DNA from: Streptomyces sp. NBC_00775
GTDB taxonomy: Bacteria > Actinomycetota > Actinomycetes > Streptomycetales > Streptomycetaceae
Reading direction: 5' to 3'
DNA: 64,000 bases
Assembly: GCF_036347135.1 (NCBI RefSeq)
Contig: NZ_CP108938.1
Location: 6,696,001 to 6,760,000, forward strand
Both the position numbers and the translations under genes were made by a program. A model generated the notes under the pieces. It made no database searches and was not told the DNA's origin. It saw only the letters and a program-made list of their open reading frames with translations. Below, piece after piece: positions 43,823-52,732 of the stretch (its first letter is position 1; each line of letters starts with the position of its first letter).

Positions 43823-43859
43823 CTGTCGCCCGGCCGCCCGGGCGACAACCCTCGTACGC

Positions 43860-44324
43860 ATGACCGAGAAGCTGCTCCGCCCTCTGCGAACGCGCCCCTG
43901 GCCGGAACGCTGGCTGACGCGCGTGCTCGGCGCCGCCCTCTCCTGCGCGGCGTACTTCCTCTGCCTCCCGTGGGATCTGAGCAACCGCCCCGAGGCGGAG
44001 AACTCGACCCTGGAGACGACCCCGGTGACCGGCCTGGGCGTCGTGTTCCTCGCCCTCGCCCTGCTGCTCCTGGCCGCCTACTTCGGCCACCGGGACGCGC
44101 TGGCCTGGCCATTGCTGCTGGTGGCGGTGCCGCCGGCGACGCTGCTGTACGTGTCGCTGCGCACGCACCCCGGGCCGCCGGACGGGTTCGCGAACGCGTG
44201 GCTGTTGTCGTGGGCGTTCTTCACACAGCTGATCGCGGCCGAAGTGTTCGTCGCGGCCGTGGTGGCACGGCAGTTCAGGCCACACTTGGCGGACGAGGAC
44301 CTCATTCTGACCCACCGTCTGTGA
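43860..44324 (+). CDS. Four-helix membrane protein, unknown function
   Basis: 154 residues. Hydrophobic segments include LGAALSCAAYFLCLPWDL, GLGVVFLALALLLLAAYFG, ALAWPLLLVAVPPATLLYVSL and WLLSWAFFTQLIAAEVFVAAVVA. No recognised domain. The upstream paired AGTAC dyads suggest repressor control. It is followed 55 bp later by a VOC protein gene. Confidence 0.65.
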   Translation: MTEKLLRPLRTRPWPERWLTRVLGAALSCAAYFLCLPWDLSNRPEAENSTLETTPVTGLGVVFLALALLLLAAYFGHRDALAWPLLLVAVPPATLLYVSLRTHPGPPDGFANAWLLSWAFFTQLIAAEVFVAAVVARQFRPHLADEDLILTHRL

Positions 44325-44379
44325 TGCGCGAGGACCTCGCCCCGGCCCACCGTTTCCGACGCGCGAGGAGACATCGACC

Positions 44380-44739
44380 ATGACCGTTCGCAGGATCGTC
44401 CCGGACATCCAGGTCGAGTCCGAGCAGGCCATGACGGTCAGCCGGGACTTCTACGGCCTGCTCGGCTTCGAGGAAGTCATGCACCAGGGCTGGGTCATGA
44501 CCCTCGCGTCCCCCGCCAACCCCACGGCCCAGATCAGCTTCCTCACCGAGGAGCGCACCGCCCCGGTCGTCCCCGACCTGAGCGTGGAGGTCGAGGACGT
44601 CGACGCGGTGTACGCGGAGGTGGTCGCGTCGGGCGCGGAGGTCGTACGGGAGCTGCGGGACGAGGAGTGGGGCGTACGGCGCTTCTTCGTACGGGATCCG
44701 AATGGGCGCGTGGTGAATGTGCTGGGGCATCGGGGGTGA
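44380..44739 (+). CDS. VOC/glyoxalase family protein
   Basis: 119 residues, single beta-alpha-beta-beta-beta pair: IVPDIQVESEQAMTVSRDFY GLLGFEEVM in the first half and LSVEVEDVDAVYAEVVASGAEVVRELRDEEWGVRRFFVRDPNGRVVNVL in the second. The family includes glyoxalase I, ring-cleavage dioxygenases and antibiotic-binding proteins; the metal ligands are not obvious, so a binding or resistance-type role cannot be excluded. Confidence 0.8.
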   Translation: MTVRRIVPDIQVESEQAMTVSRDFYGLLGFEEVMHQGWVMTLASPANPTAQISFLTEERTAPVVPDLSVEVEDVDAVYAEVVASGAEVVRELRDEEWGVRRFFVRDPNGRVVNVLGHRG

Positions 44740-44788
44740 GCCGCTGCCCGGCGGAGAGGTCCGGCCACTGCCCGCCGTGGAAGTCCGG

Positions 44789-45310
44789 TCACTGCCCGCC
44801 GTAGAAGTACCGCGTGCCCTTCTCGATGAAGTAGTTGGCGTAGACGCGGCCGAGGGCCGGCTTGCCGCGGTACATCCCCACGTACTGGCGTGCGCTGTCG
44901 ACGACGACGGGCCGGGTCATACAGGCGAACTTGATGCGCTGCTGCTCCTCCGCCCACCGTACGGCGGCCGGATCGACCCGGTCGCTGACCAGCAGGGGGA
45001 AGGCGCCGACCCCGTTCTGCATGCCGACGGGAAGGCCGCCCTTGGTGTCCTTGGCGTACTTCATCACCTGGTCGGTGAAGTCGGAGATGGCGGGCACGGT
45101 TATCTCCGGGACGGCCGCGGCCACCGTGAACAGGTGCAGCTTCGTGGCCATCCAGCGCATCCGGAAGTCGCCCCGCCGCCCGATGAGCACGGGCACCCCG
45201 GCCCAGTCCTCCCACCGTGTGGCACATCCGTCGGCTGTCAGCCGGCCCTCCACCGAGGCGAGGTAGGCCCGCGGTGCCGCTTGCTCTTGCTGTCCTTGCT
45301 GTCCGTACAT
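44789..45310 (-). CDS. Conserved hypothetical protein
   Basis: 173 residues from ATG 45310 (MYGQQGQQEQAAPRAYLAS). Soluble, mixed alpha/beta, with aromatic-rich C terminus (ANYFIEKGTRYFYGGQ) and no recognised domain. It appears to be a Streptomyces-specific protein. It lies between the convergent VOC gene and a membrane protein gene on the same strand. Confidence 0.6.
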   Translation of the reverse strand: MYGQQGQQEQAAPRAYLASVEGRLTADGCATRWEDWAGVPVLIGRRGDFRMRWMATKLHLFTVAAAVPEITVPAISDFTDQVMKYAKDTKGGLPVGMQNGVGAFPLLVSDRVDPAAVRWAEEQQRIKFACMTRPVVVDSARQYVGMYRGKPALGRVYANYFIEKGTRYFYGGQ

Positions 45311-45366
45311 GAGACGGGATACTAAGCCCCCGCCGGCCATCTCCTGATCCCGCGTGCGCAAGCCTT

Positions 45367-45816
45367 CTAGGCCCCCGTCGTGGACCCCGGGCGCACGATC
45401 ATCAGGACGGTGACGGCGGCCCAGAGCAGGTTGAAAATCCCGGTGAACATCGCCAGCTGAACGGTCGCCGCGCGGTCCCCGGCCCCCTCCAGGATCGCGC
45501 TCTGCCGGGGCAGCACCAGCGCGGCGAGGACGACGGCCGCGAGGGCGGTCAGCGCGATCGAGACGATCAGCCAGGTGTCGCCGAGCACGCCCATGTTGCT
45601 CGCCGTAGCGAACCCGAAGACGGGGACGACGACGCCGACAGCGGCGTACACCTGGCAGATGCGGTACAGCAGCCGGGTGGTCGCGAGGGCGTCCACGTCG
45701 TCCGGTGCGGCGAGGGCCTTGCGCGCGATGGGCGGGAACATGCTCGCGGCGACCGCGACGGGCCCGACGGCGACGATCGCGGCGAGGACGTGAACGGCGA
45801 GGAGGAACTTGGTCAC
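45367..45816 (-). CDS. DUF2269-like four-helix membrane protein
   Basis: 149 residues from GTG 45816 (VTKFLLAVHVLAAIVAVGP); ATG 45900 would add 28 residues. Four hydrophobic segments: FLLAVHVLAAIVAVGPVAVAAS, VYAAVGVVVPVFGFATA, WLIVSIALTALAAVVLAALV and FTGIFNLLWAAVTVLMIV. This is the DUF2269 layout. Function unknown. It is divergent from the GlxA-type regulator. Confidence 0.65.
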   Translation of the reverse strand: MTKFLLAVHVLAAIVAVGPVAVAASMFPPIARKALAAPDDVDALATTRLLYRICQVYAAVGVVVPVFGFATASNMGVLGDTWLIVSIALTALAAVVLAALVLPRQSAILEGAGDRAATVQLAMFTGIFNLLWAAVTVLMIVRPGSTTGA

Positions 45817-45977
45817 GGGGTGACGGTAGGGGCGGGGCGGATCTTGGGGAAGTGGCGGTTTTGCCAGGAGCCAACGGATTCTCGCCACGAGGCTGGACAT
45901 GGCCGCTGCTGCCTTTGTGGCCTTCCAGCGCCTTTAGCAGTGCTGACTGGAACCCGTCGTACACCTACCCTCTAGCC

Positions 45978-46958
45978 ATGCACACCGTGGCCGTACTGGC
46001 GCTCGACCAGGTCATCCCGTTCGACCTCTCCGCCCCGATCGACACCTTCGGCTGGGCCCGGCTGCCGGACGGCCGGGCGGCGTACCGGGTCCGGGTCTGT
46101 TCGGCTTCGGCGGGCGAGGAGGTGAGCGCGGGCCCGTTCGCGCTGCGCGCCCCGTACGGCCTGGAGGCGCTGGCCGAAGCGGACACGATCATCCTGCCCG
46201 GCGTCGCCGACCCGACCGCCCCGCTCCCGCCGGGCGTGGCGGAGGCGGTGCGCGCGGCGGCCGCGAACGGCACGCGGATCGCGTCGATCTGCGTCGGCGC
46301 CTTCGTCTTCGCCGCCACCGGCCTGCTGGACGGGCTGCGCGCGACCACCCACTGGGTCGCGGCCCAGGACCTGGCGGCCAGGTACCCGAAGGTGACCGTC
46401 GACCCGAATGTGCTGTACGTCGACAACGGCCAGTTCCTCACCTCGGCGGGCGCCGCCGCGGCCCTCGACATGTGCCTGCACATGATCCGCAAGGACCACG
46501 GTTCCGCCGTCGCCGCGCATGCCGCCCGGATGTCCGTCATGCCGCTCGAACGGGAGGGCGGCCAGGCCCAGTTCATCGTCCACGACCAGCCGCCGGTACC
46601 GGCCGGCACCGCCATGGAGCCCCTCCTCGCCTGGCTGGAGGAGAACGCGGGCGACGACCTGACCCTGGAGGACATCGCCGCCCACGCCGGCATGAGTACC
46701 CGTACGCTCAACCGCCGGTTCCGCGAACAGACCGGCACGACGCCCCTCCAGTGGCTGCACCGGGCGCGGGTGCGGCGCGCGCAGTACCTCCTGGAGACGA
46801 CCACGTATCCGGTCGAACGCATCGCGGCCCAGGCGGGGTTCGGCTCGCCGACGGCGTTCCGGGAGCGGTTCAAGCGGGTGGTGGGGACGAGTCCGTACGC
46901 GTATCGCAGGGCGTTTCAGGGGGTGGGAGCCTCGGGGTCGGCCGCCGCGGCCTCGTAG
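45978..46958 (+). CDS. GlxA-family transcriptional regulator (DJ-1/PfpI + AraC HTH)
   Basis: 326 residues. The N-terminal ~175 residues are a DJ-1/PfpI-like domain with the nucleophile-elbow ASICVGAFVFAATGLLDG and THWVAAQDLAARYP. The C-terminal AraC domain has LTLEDIAAHAGMSTRTLNRRFREQTGTTPLQWLHRARVRRAQYLLE and the second helix-turn-helix VERIAAQAGFGSPTAFRERFKRVVGTSP. Ligand unknown. The 3' end overlaps the convergent MarR gene by 43 bp. TACCCT just before the ATG hints at leaderless transcription. Confidence 0.87.
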   Translation: MHTVAVLALDQVIPFDLSAPIDTFGWARLPDGRAAYRVRVCSASAGEEVSAGPFALRAPYGLEALAEADTIILPGVADPTAPLPPGVAEAVRAAAANGTRIASICVGAFVFAATGLLDGLRATTHWVAAQDLAARYPKVTVDPNVLYVDNGQFLTSAGAAAALDMCLHMIRKDHGSAVAAHAARMSVMPLEREGGQAQFIVHDQPPVPAGTAMEPLLAWLEENAGDDLTLEDIAAHAGMSTRTLNRRFREQTGTTPLQWLHRARVRRAQYLLETTTYPVERIAAQAGFGSPTAFRERFKRVVGTSPYAYRRAFQGVGASGSAAAAS

Positions 46959-47374
46959 GCGCGCAAGGTGTCGATGACCAACTGCCGCTGATCCGGGGTC
47001 AGCGGTTCCAGCGCGCGGCGCCAGGCGGTGGCTCCGCGCGACAACCACGCGGAGATGGACGGCCGTTGGGCATCGGTGATGCTGACGATGCGCCGCCGCC
47101 GGTCGGCCGGGTCCTCCCGCCGCTCCAGGATCCCCTTCCCGCTCAGCTCGCCGACCATGAGGCTGACGGTCGTCGGCGCGACCTCCAGGCGGGTGGCCAG
47201 GTCGTTGACGGTCAGGGGTCCGTCGAAGAGCAGGTACGACAGCAGGGAGAGGTGCCGGGGGGCTAGCGCGAGCGACTGGAGCTCCTCGGGTACGGGGATG
47301 CGCTTGGCCCGGCCGACCATGCGGGGCATGAGGAGGAGCAGCGCTCTGACGGCGTCGTCGACGCTCGTTGACAT
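46916..47374 (-). CDS. MarR family transcriptional regulator
   Basis: 152 residues. The winged helix has LSYLLFDGPLTVNDLATRLEVAPTTVSLMVGELSGKGILERREDPADRRRRIVSITD, the classic MarR fold. It is divergent from a tautomerase gene, and the 140-bp region between them holds three 14-bp palindromes at a 17-bp spacing, an obvious operator array. It probably represses both itself and the tautomerase; the inducer is unknown. Confidence 0.9.
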   Translation of the reverse strand: MSTSVDDAVRALLLLMPRMVGRAKRIPVPEELQSLALAPRHLSLLSYLLFDGPLTVNDLATRLEVAPTTVSLMVGELSGKGILERREDPADRRRRIVSITDAQRPSISAWLSRGATAWRRALEPLTPDQRQLVIDTLRAYEAAAADPEAPTP

Positions 47375-47393
47375 CGTCCATCCCTGGAATTAG

Positions 47394-47441
47394 CTTTGAG
47401 TGCAAAGAGACTTTGTCTTCAAAGATGCTTTGCCTTCAAAG
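47394..47441. promoter_or_regulatory. Operator array: three CTTTGN4CAAAG palindromes at 17-bp spacing
   Basis: CTTTGAGTGCAAAG (47394-47407), CTTTGTCTTCAAAG (47411-47424) and CTTTGCCTTCAAAG (47428-47441) start exactly 17 bp apart. They begin 20 bp upstream of the MarR start and end 73 bp before the tautomerase start. The regular spacing suggests cooperative binding of MarR dimers. Confidence 0.75.
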
Positions 47442-47460
47442 GGAACCTGCCGTCATGTTA

Positions 47461-47502
47461 GCGATGCGCGTGAAGCGATGCGCGTGAAGCGATACGCGGG
47501 AA
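47461..47502 (+). repeat. 14-bp tandem repeat in the tautomerase leader
   Basis: GCGATGCGCGTGAA occurs twice exactly and once as GCGATACGCGGGAA, immediately upstream of the tautomerase ribosome site (47461-47502). Confidence 0.85.
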
Positions 47503-47514
47503 CGGAGAACGGTC

Positions 47515-47898
47515 ATGCCGCACCTCACTGTGCAGATCCGCGAAGAGGCGCTCGACGGATCGGTCGAGCCGAAGCTCATCCGGGCGCTGACCGAAGCGGT
47601 GGCCGCCGTGGTCGGGGAGTGGGCGCGCCCGGTCGCCGTGGTGGAACTCCTCGGTGTCCCGGAGCACCGCTGGGGCACCGGCGGCATACCCGGCCGGGCG
47701 CCCGCGCCGGTCGTCACGCTGAACATGCGCGAGGGCGGACTGACACACCCCCGGATCCCCGACGCGCCCGCGCGGCTGATCGGCTCGCTCACGGAAGCGG
47801 TGGTCACGGTCTTCGGCGAGGCCGTACGGGGGGATGTGACCGTGCTGATCGTGGGGGTGCCGGCGGGGCGGTCGGGGGTCGGCGGCGAGGTGGTGTGA
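47515..47898 (+). CDS. Fused (duplicated) 4-oxalocrotonate-tautomerase-like protein
   Basis: 127 residues, double the usual ~62-residue 4-OT subunit. Pro2, which becomes the N-terminal catalytic proline after Met removal, is present (MPHLTVQI). Both halves repeat the same pattern: IRALTEAVAAVVGEWARPVAV, ELLGVPEHRWGTGG, and IGSLTEAVVTVFGEAVRGDVTV, LIVGVPAGRSGVGG. The second half has its own internal Pro (APVVTLNM) in the equivalent position. Substrate unknown; control by the divergent MarR regulator suggests a role in degrading a small aromatic or enol compound. Confidence 0.82.
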   Translation: MPHLTVQIREEALDGSVEPKLIRALTEAVAAVVGEWARPVAVVELLGVPEHRWGTGGIPGRAPAPVVTLNMREGGLTHPRIPDAPARLIGSLTEAVVTVFGEAVRGDVTVLIVGVPAGRSGVGGEVV

Positions 47899-47966
47899 CG
47901 CCGGCTGGGCCGACCGGGCTGACCGGGCTGACCGGGCCGAGTGGGCTGACCGGGCCGGGTGGCCGC

Positions 47967-48269
47967 TCAGGACCGGCGGTCGGCCACGGCCCACGAGGCG
48001 AGGGCGACGGCTCCGGCGACACCGAAGACGGCGGGCCAGGCGCCCACCTTCTTGGCGAGCGGGTGGGACCCGGCGAAGGCGGCGACGTACGCGACGGTCA
48101 GCGCCCCGGCGGCCTTCCCGCCGGCCTGCCGCCGCCACTGCTGCGCGGCCGTGGCCCCGGCGGCGGCGAGCACGACCCCGCCCAGCTGCCGCTTCTTGGT
48201 CCAGCGGGCCACGCCGTACCCACCGATGAGCCCACTCGCGGCCACCGCCGCGGCCGGTACCTTCGCCAT
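47967..48269 (-). CDS. Small Ala/Gly-rich membrane protein
   Basis: 100 residues from ATG 48269. Two or three short hydrophobic stretches (GALTVAYVAAFAGSHPL, AVFGVAGAVALASWAVA) and a basic middle (ARWTKKRQLGG). No recognised domain. A 39-bp segment of this gene (48065-48103) is duplicated in inverted orientation at 49353-49391. Confidence 0.6.
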   Translation of the reverse strand: MAKVPAAAVAASGLIGGYGVARWTKKRQLGGVVLAAAGATAAQQWRRQAGGKAAGALTVAYVAAFAGSHPLAKKVGAWPAVFGVAGAVALASWAVADRRS

Positions 48270-48445
48270 TACTGCCTCCCGCTGCTGCGCGTCAGTCGAA
48301 CGAATCGAGGCTAACGCGCCCGCGATCGCCGACGGACGGCCACCCTCTCGTGCTCTCGTGTGCGCGGACTTGAGCCGAGGCCTGTCAATTTCTCTCCCGG
48401 GTCTTTCGAGGGCGGCCGGAGGAAGGTTGCCCCTAACCTGACGTC

Positions 48446-49342
<897 letters not shown>

Positions 49343-49352
49343 CCTCTATCGC

Positions 49353-49557
49353 TGACCGTGGCGTACGTCGCCGCCTTCGCCGGGTCCCTCCCCGGGGCAC
49401 CCGCGGTCGCCGCGGGCTTCTCCGTACCGGCCGTCCGCCTGCAAGGCGGCACCTTCGCCATAGGCGGCGCCGACACCCTCGCCTACCCCGAGCGCCTGGC
49501 TGGGGCTGGAACTGACGGCGGCGAAGGGCGAGGGGTGCGGTCCAAGGCGAAGGGCTG
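49353..49557 (+). pseudogene. Inverted, decayed fragment of the small membrane protein gene
   Basis: Bases 49353-49391 match the reverse complement of 48065-48103 at 38 of 39 positions and encode the same LTVAYVAAFAGS segment. After that the reading frame diverges and continues without homology to a stop. No start codon or ribosome site fits, so this is a duplicated gene fragment rather than a functional gene. Confidence 0.6.
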
Positions 49558-49609
49558 ATGGAGCGGGGTTGGCTGGCCGAGACGGCGAGGGGTGTTCATG
49601 CCTCAGCGG

Positions 49610-50644
49610 TCAGCTGGTTGACCTGTCGGCCGGCTGCTCGTCAGGGCTCGCCATCGGAGGCATCGCGGGATCGGCTGCCCGGAGCTGGCGCCAGTGCGTG
49701 CGGTACAGCACGAAGTAGACGGAAACGGCCAGGGCGCACACCTGCATGCCGACGCCAAGCGTCAAGAAGGATCGCTCGCCCGACAAGAGGTTGCTCAGGT
49801 AGCCGAAGTTCATGCCGAAGAAGCCAGTCAGGAACGTCAGCGGCAAGAAGATCACCGAGGCGATGGCGAGTTTGTTGATCACGAGGTTCTGCTCGTCAGC
49901 GACGAGAGAGGCGTAGGTGTCGGCGGCCCGCCGGGTTTCGTTCTGCAGAGACTCGATGTCCAGCATCACCAGCTGCACGGCGCGCTCGTGCATGCGGTTC
50001 AGCGCTCGCCGCTCCTCCGAGAGGTCGCGATTCGCCATCCTGCGACGCATGAGGAACTCCTGTGCGACCGCGGCGTAGGGAAGGAACGCACGGTGCAGCT
50101 GGGCTGCGCGCCGTCGCAGATGGGCGAGACGATGGACTTGCTGCGGCTCCCGTCGCTCGAACATCGCCTCCTCGATGTCCTCTACCTCCAGGAGCGCTTG
50201 GGCGGTGGCCAGGCGAAATGCCTCCAGCACACCCTGCAGAAACAGGAACACCGTGGTCGCCGCGCCGGCTGGCATTTCCTGTGGCAACCGCTCGATGAAG
50301 GTGTCGATCAGTCCGACGGGTCCGTGGTGAACCATGACGAGGTGGCACTCGCTGGCGAGAACGTGGACATAGATGATGTGGTTACCGTCGATCACGGGCA
50401 CGACGCATCCGGCAGCGCCCTCGTGGTACTCGGCCCGTACAGGTTCATGTTGTCTGCCGAGCCACTCCCAGGCCTTGTCATCCAGCCCGAGTCGACGGGA
50501 GAGCGGCTGCTCGTCGGGCGGGGGCTCTTCGCCCTGGTCGATGTCCACGATCACGAAACCGGGGGCTGCGAGTTGCTCCCGGGCCTGGGACAACGCTGTG
50601 CGAGCGACGACGCCCTCCGGCATCGACACCACCGATACGATCAT
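49610..50644 (-). CDS. CorA family divalent metal ion transporter
   Basis: 344 residues from ATG 50644. A long cytoplasmic helical domain (RLAHLRRRAAQLHRAFLPYAAVAQEFLMRR, LMLDIESLQNETRRAADTYASLVADEQN) ends in two C-terminal helices (IASVIFLPLTFLTGFFGMNFGYL and GVGMQVCALAVSVYFVLY). GMN at the mouth of the pore is the CorA signature. It transports Mg2+ and possibly Co2+ or Ni2+ as a pentamer. It opens the accessory stretch running to 56134. Confidence 0.9.
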   Translation of the reverse strand: MIVSVVSMPEGVVARTALSQAREQLAAPGFVIVDIDQGEEPPPDEQPLSRRLGLDDKAWEWLGRQHEPVRAEYHEGAAGCVVPVIDGNHIIYVHVLASECHLVMVHHGPVGLIDTFIERLPQEMPAGAATTVFLFLQGVLEAFRLATAQALLEVEDIEEAMFERREPQQVHRLAHLRRRAAQLHRAFLPYAAVAQEFLMRRRMANRDLSEERRALNRMHERAVQLVMLDIESLQNETRRAADTYASLVADEQNLVINKLAIASVIFLPLTFLTGFFGMNFGYLSNLLSGERSFLTLGVGMQVCALAVSVYFVLYRTHWRQLRAADPAMPPMASPDEQPADRSTS

Positions 50645-50995
50645 GTCCCTCACCGAGGATGACGATGTGCTGCCAGAAAGACGGGTACACCCGACTCCCC
50701 GCTTACTCTTCCCGACCGCGCTCCGCGAGCAACGCAAGCGCCTCAGCCCCTGGAAGTCCAGCGCCCACCGGCACGCTACCGCTCGAGGCCGCGCGGGCAA
50801 CGGTCCTGGCCGCCAGGCTCGCGGACACACGGGCGACATCACCCGGTTCCCCCATCTCCGGTGCGTTTCCCACCCACTCGGAACCCACCACTACCCATCC
50901 CCGCTGTGACTACGTTGGACACAAGGTGCCTCAGCGCAATGCCGTGACTCTGTTGGCGATCTTGTGAGTCCGTTCGGCATCTCCGGACAGCAGAC
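50645..50995. other. 351-bp gap between the CorA and lipoprotein genes
   Basis: Both neighbours are on the minus strand, so this holds the CorA promoter and the lipoprotein gene's 3' flank. Short minus-strand frames here (around 50703-50891) have an Ala-rich sequence but no start signal, partner or family match. I see no RNA gene or repeat. Confidence 0.4.
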
Positions 50996-51886
50996 CTAGG
51001 GCTGTGGAGTCGTCGCGGTGGAACCCGCACCGGCGGTCGGAGAGGCGGATGCCGGAGGGTAACTCGGGTGCAGCGAGGCGGAGAGCGGAGCCAGCGAGGC
51101 ACACAACGAGGTGGGGAAAGCGGGCTCTTTGCGCTGCACGGCCTGGCAGCCTCCGGCCGCGCCTTCGGCGATCGGCACCCAGCCGGACTTCTCCGCCCGG
51201 AAGAACCACCGGTCACCCAGCCGGGATGAGCAGCCGGGTTCTGCCGGGTCGTCGCAGGCCGGTCCCGTGCGCCACGAGAAGTCCAGCACCAGCCACTTCC
51301 CGTCGCAGTGCTCCGAGTCCCGGTATGTGTGATTTGGCGCATCGACCGCGATCAATGCCTGCTCGTAGGAGCCGGTGGTGCAGCCGGTGGCCGGCGGCTG
51401 ACAGCCCAGTTGCCCGCACAGCCGCAGCGCGGGGAGCTTCGCGCCGTCGGCGGTGAACTGCGTGTAATTGTCGACGACCACTTCCTGATCGCCCAACGGC
51501 TGGGGCAGCTTGACCCGCGCCGTGGCCGTGCTCTCCTTCGTGCACCCGGAGCGCCTGTCCGACGACGGCGAGGAGAAGGTGATCTGAACCCGCACGAGAT
51601 CCGACACGGGGTCGGTGAGCACCGCCTTGAGGTCCCGCACACATGGGTGTTCGCCACTGGGCACCTGCGCGTCGAGCATCAGCGTGCGACGGTCGTCGGA
51701 GAGACGGGCTCCGGTGACCATGGAGGGCTGCATCGTGCCCCAGGGCAACGCCCCGGTCGCCGACTGCGACGCTGACGACTCTCCTGTTTGACCGGCTACC
51801 TGTGTTCCGCACCCGCCGAGAAACAGCACGGTGATGGCGCAGAGCAGAGCGGTTACGCCTGCTCCACGCGCTCTATGTGACCGCAA
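50996..51886 (-). CDS. Cysteine-rich putative lipoprotein
   Basis: 296 residues from ATG 51886. Lipobox LGGC follows the hydrophobic core TALLCAITVLFLGGCG. The mature part has about ten cysteines spread through CTKESTATARV, LCGQLGCQPPATGCTTG, EHCDGKW and ACDDPAEPGCSSR, suggesting a disulfide-stabilised extracytoplasmic domain. No family recognised. Ser/Ala/Thr-rich C-terminal tail. It looks like an acquired gene with slightly relaxed codon use. Confidence 0.7.
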   Translation of the reverse strand: MRSHRARGAGVTALLCAITVLFLGGCGTQVAGQTGESSASQSATGALPWGTMQPSMVTGARLSDDRRTLMLDAQVPSGEHPCVRDLKAVLTDPVSDLVRVQITFSSPSSDRRSGCTKESTATARVKLPQPLGDQEVVVDNYTQFTADGAKLPALRLCGQLGCQPPATGCTTGSYEQALIAVDAPNHTYRDSEHCDGKWLVLDFSWRTGPACDDPAEPGCSSRLGDRWFFRAEKSGWVPIAEGAAGGCQAVQRKEPAFPTSLCASLAPLSASLHPSYPPASASPTAGAGSTATTPQP

Positions 51887-52045
51887 GAGTGCTCAATCCC
51901 CCCGCACTGGACCGAAGTTGCGCCACGCCAATATAGAACTGTGGCCGTGACACGTCCCGCGAGCCCCGCCACTTCCGGCACCCGGCGACGCGGAGACCCC
52001 CACTCCCACCCCCGCTTTCGAGCGGGGCCTCCGCTGCTACTGAGG

Positions 52046-52549
52046 TCACAACTCCACTGACTGAAGCAGCCGTTGTCGACCAAGCTCAATCAAGGCGGCC
52101 GCAGCCTCTGCCGTGCACAGATCACCGGCGTACCGCGGCGCCGCCACCCAGTACGTCCCAGGCGGCGTACGGCGGTCAATGCGCGGCACACCCAAGTAGA
52201 TGCCCCGTCCCAGGCGCGGAGCGACCTCTTCGTGGGCCCAGGCGAGGTCAGAGTTCCACTGGACCAGGGCGTAGTACGTCGCACCCGCGACCCGGCGGTC
52301 GTAGACGATGGGACCGTCAAGTAACTCCACCAGAACTTCCGCCACTTGGTCTGCGCTGCCGGATCCGACGGCAGCGTGAACAACATCCATGGTCATCCGT
52401 ACCGCGGCGAATCGCTTCCCTAGCGGCAGCAACGCGACACCGTGCGTGGCCCACTCCGTCCACACCTGGTGCGGTGCCGGGTGCTCTCTGGTGAGCCACT
52501 CGGCGATCGCCCTCTCGCTTGCCTGCTGCGCGTCGTCCACGGCGTGCAC
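52046..52549 (-). CDS. Hypothetical protein
   Basis: 167 residues; GTG 52549 with AGAGGTG just upstream (a second in-frame GTG lies at 52540). Predicted soluble, with AIAEWLTREHPAPHQVWTEWATHGVALLPLGKRFAAVRM in the first half and DRRTPPGTYWVAAPRYAGDLCTAEAAAALIELG in the second. I recognise no domain. It is divergent from the HTH-TPR regulator (183 bp between starts), which may control it. Confidence 0.6.
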   Translation of the reverse strand: MHAVDDAQQASERAIAEWLTREHPAPHQVWTEWATHGVALLPLGKRFAAVRMTMDVVHAAVGSGSADQVAEVLVELLDGPIVYDRRVAGATYYALVQWNSDLAWAHEEVAPRLGRGIYLGVPRIDRRTPPGTYWVAAPRYAGDLCTAEAAAALIELGRQRLLQSVEL

Positions 52550-52732
52550 CTCTCGTCAACAGCGGTCGGCTGGTGAGACTCAGCCTGTACGCACGGATGG
52601 TTCGATTCGAGGACTTCAAAGGGTCATCAAGAGGACATCCGCAGGGCGTTGTTGGCACCTACGGGTGATGGAGGGCCGTATACCGGACTTACTGTGGGCA
52701 GGCACTGCAGTCTCTTCGAGGAGGTGCTGCTC

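Noticed and set aside
50703..50891. Minus-strand 62-residue Ala-rich frame between the CorA and lipoprotein genes
   Set aside because: No ribosome site, no recognisable domain, and codon composition expected by chance in GC-rich DNA; perhaps a remnant, but unsupported.
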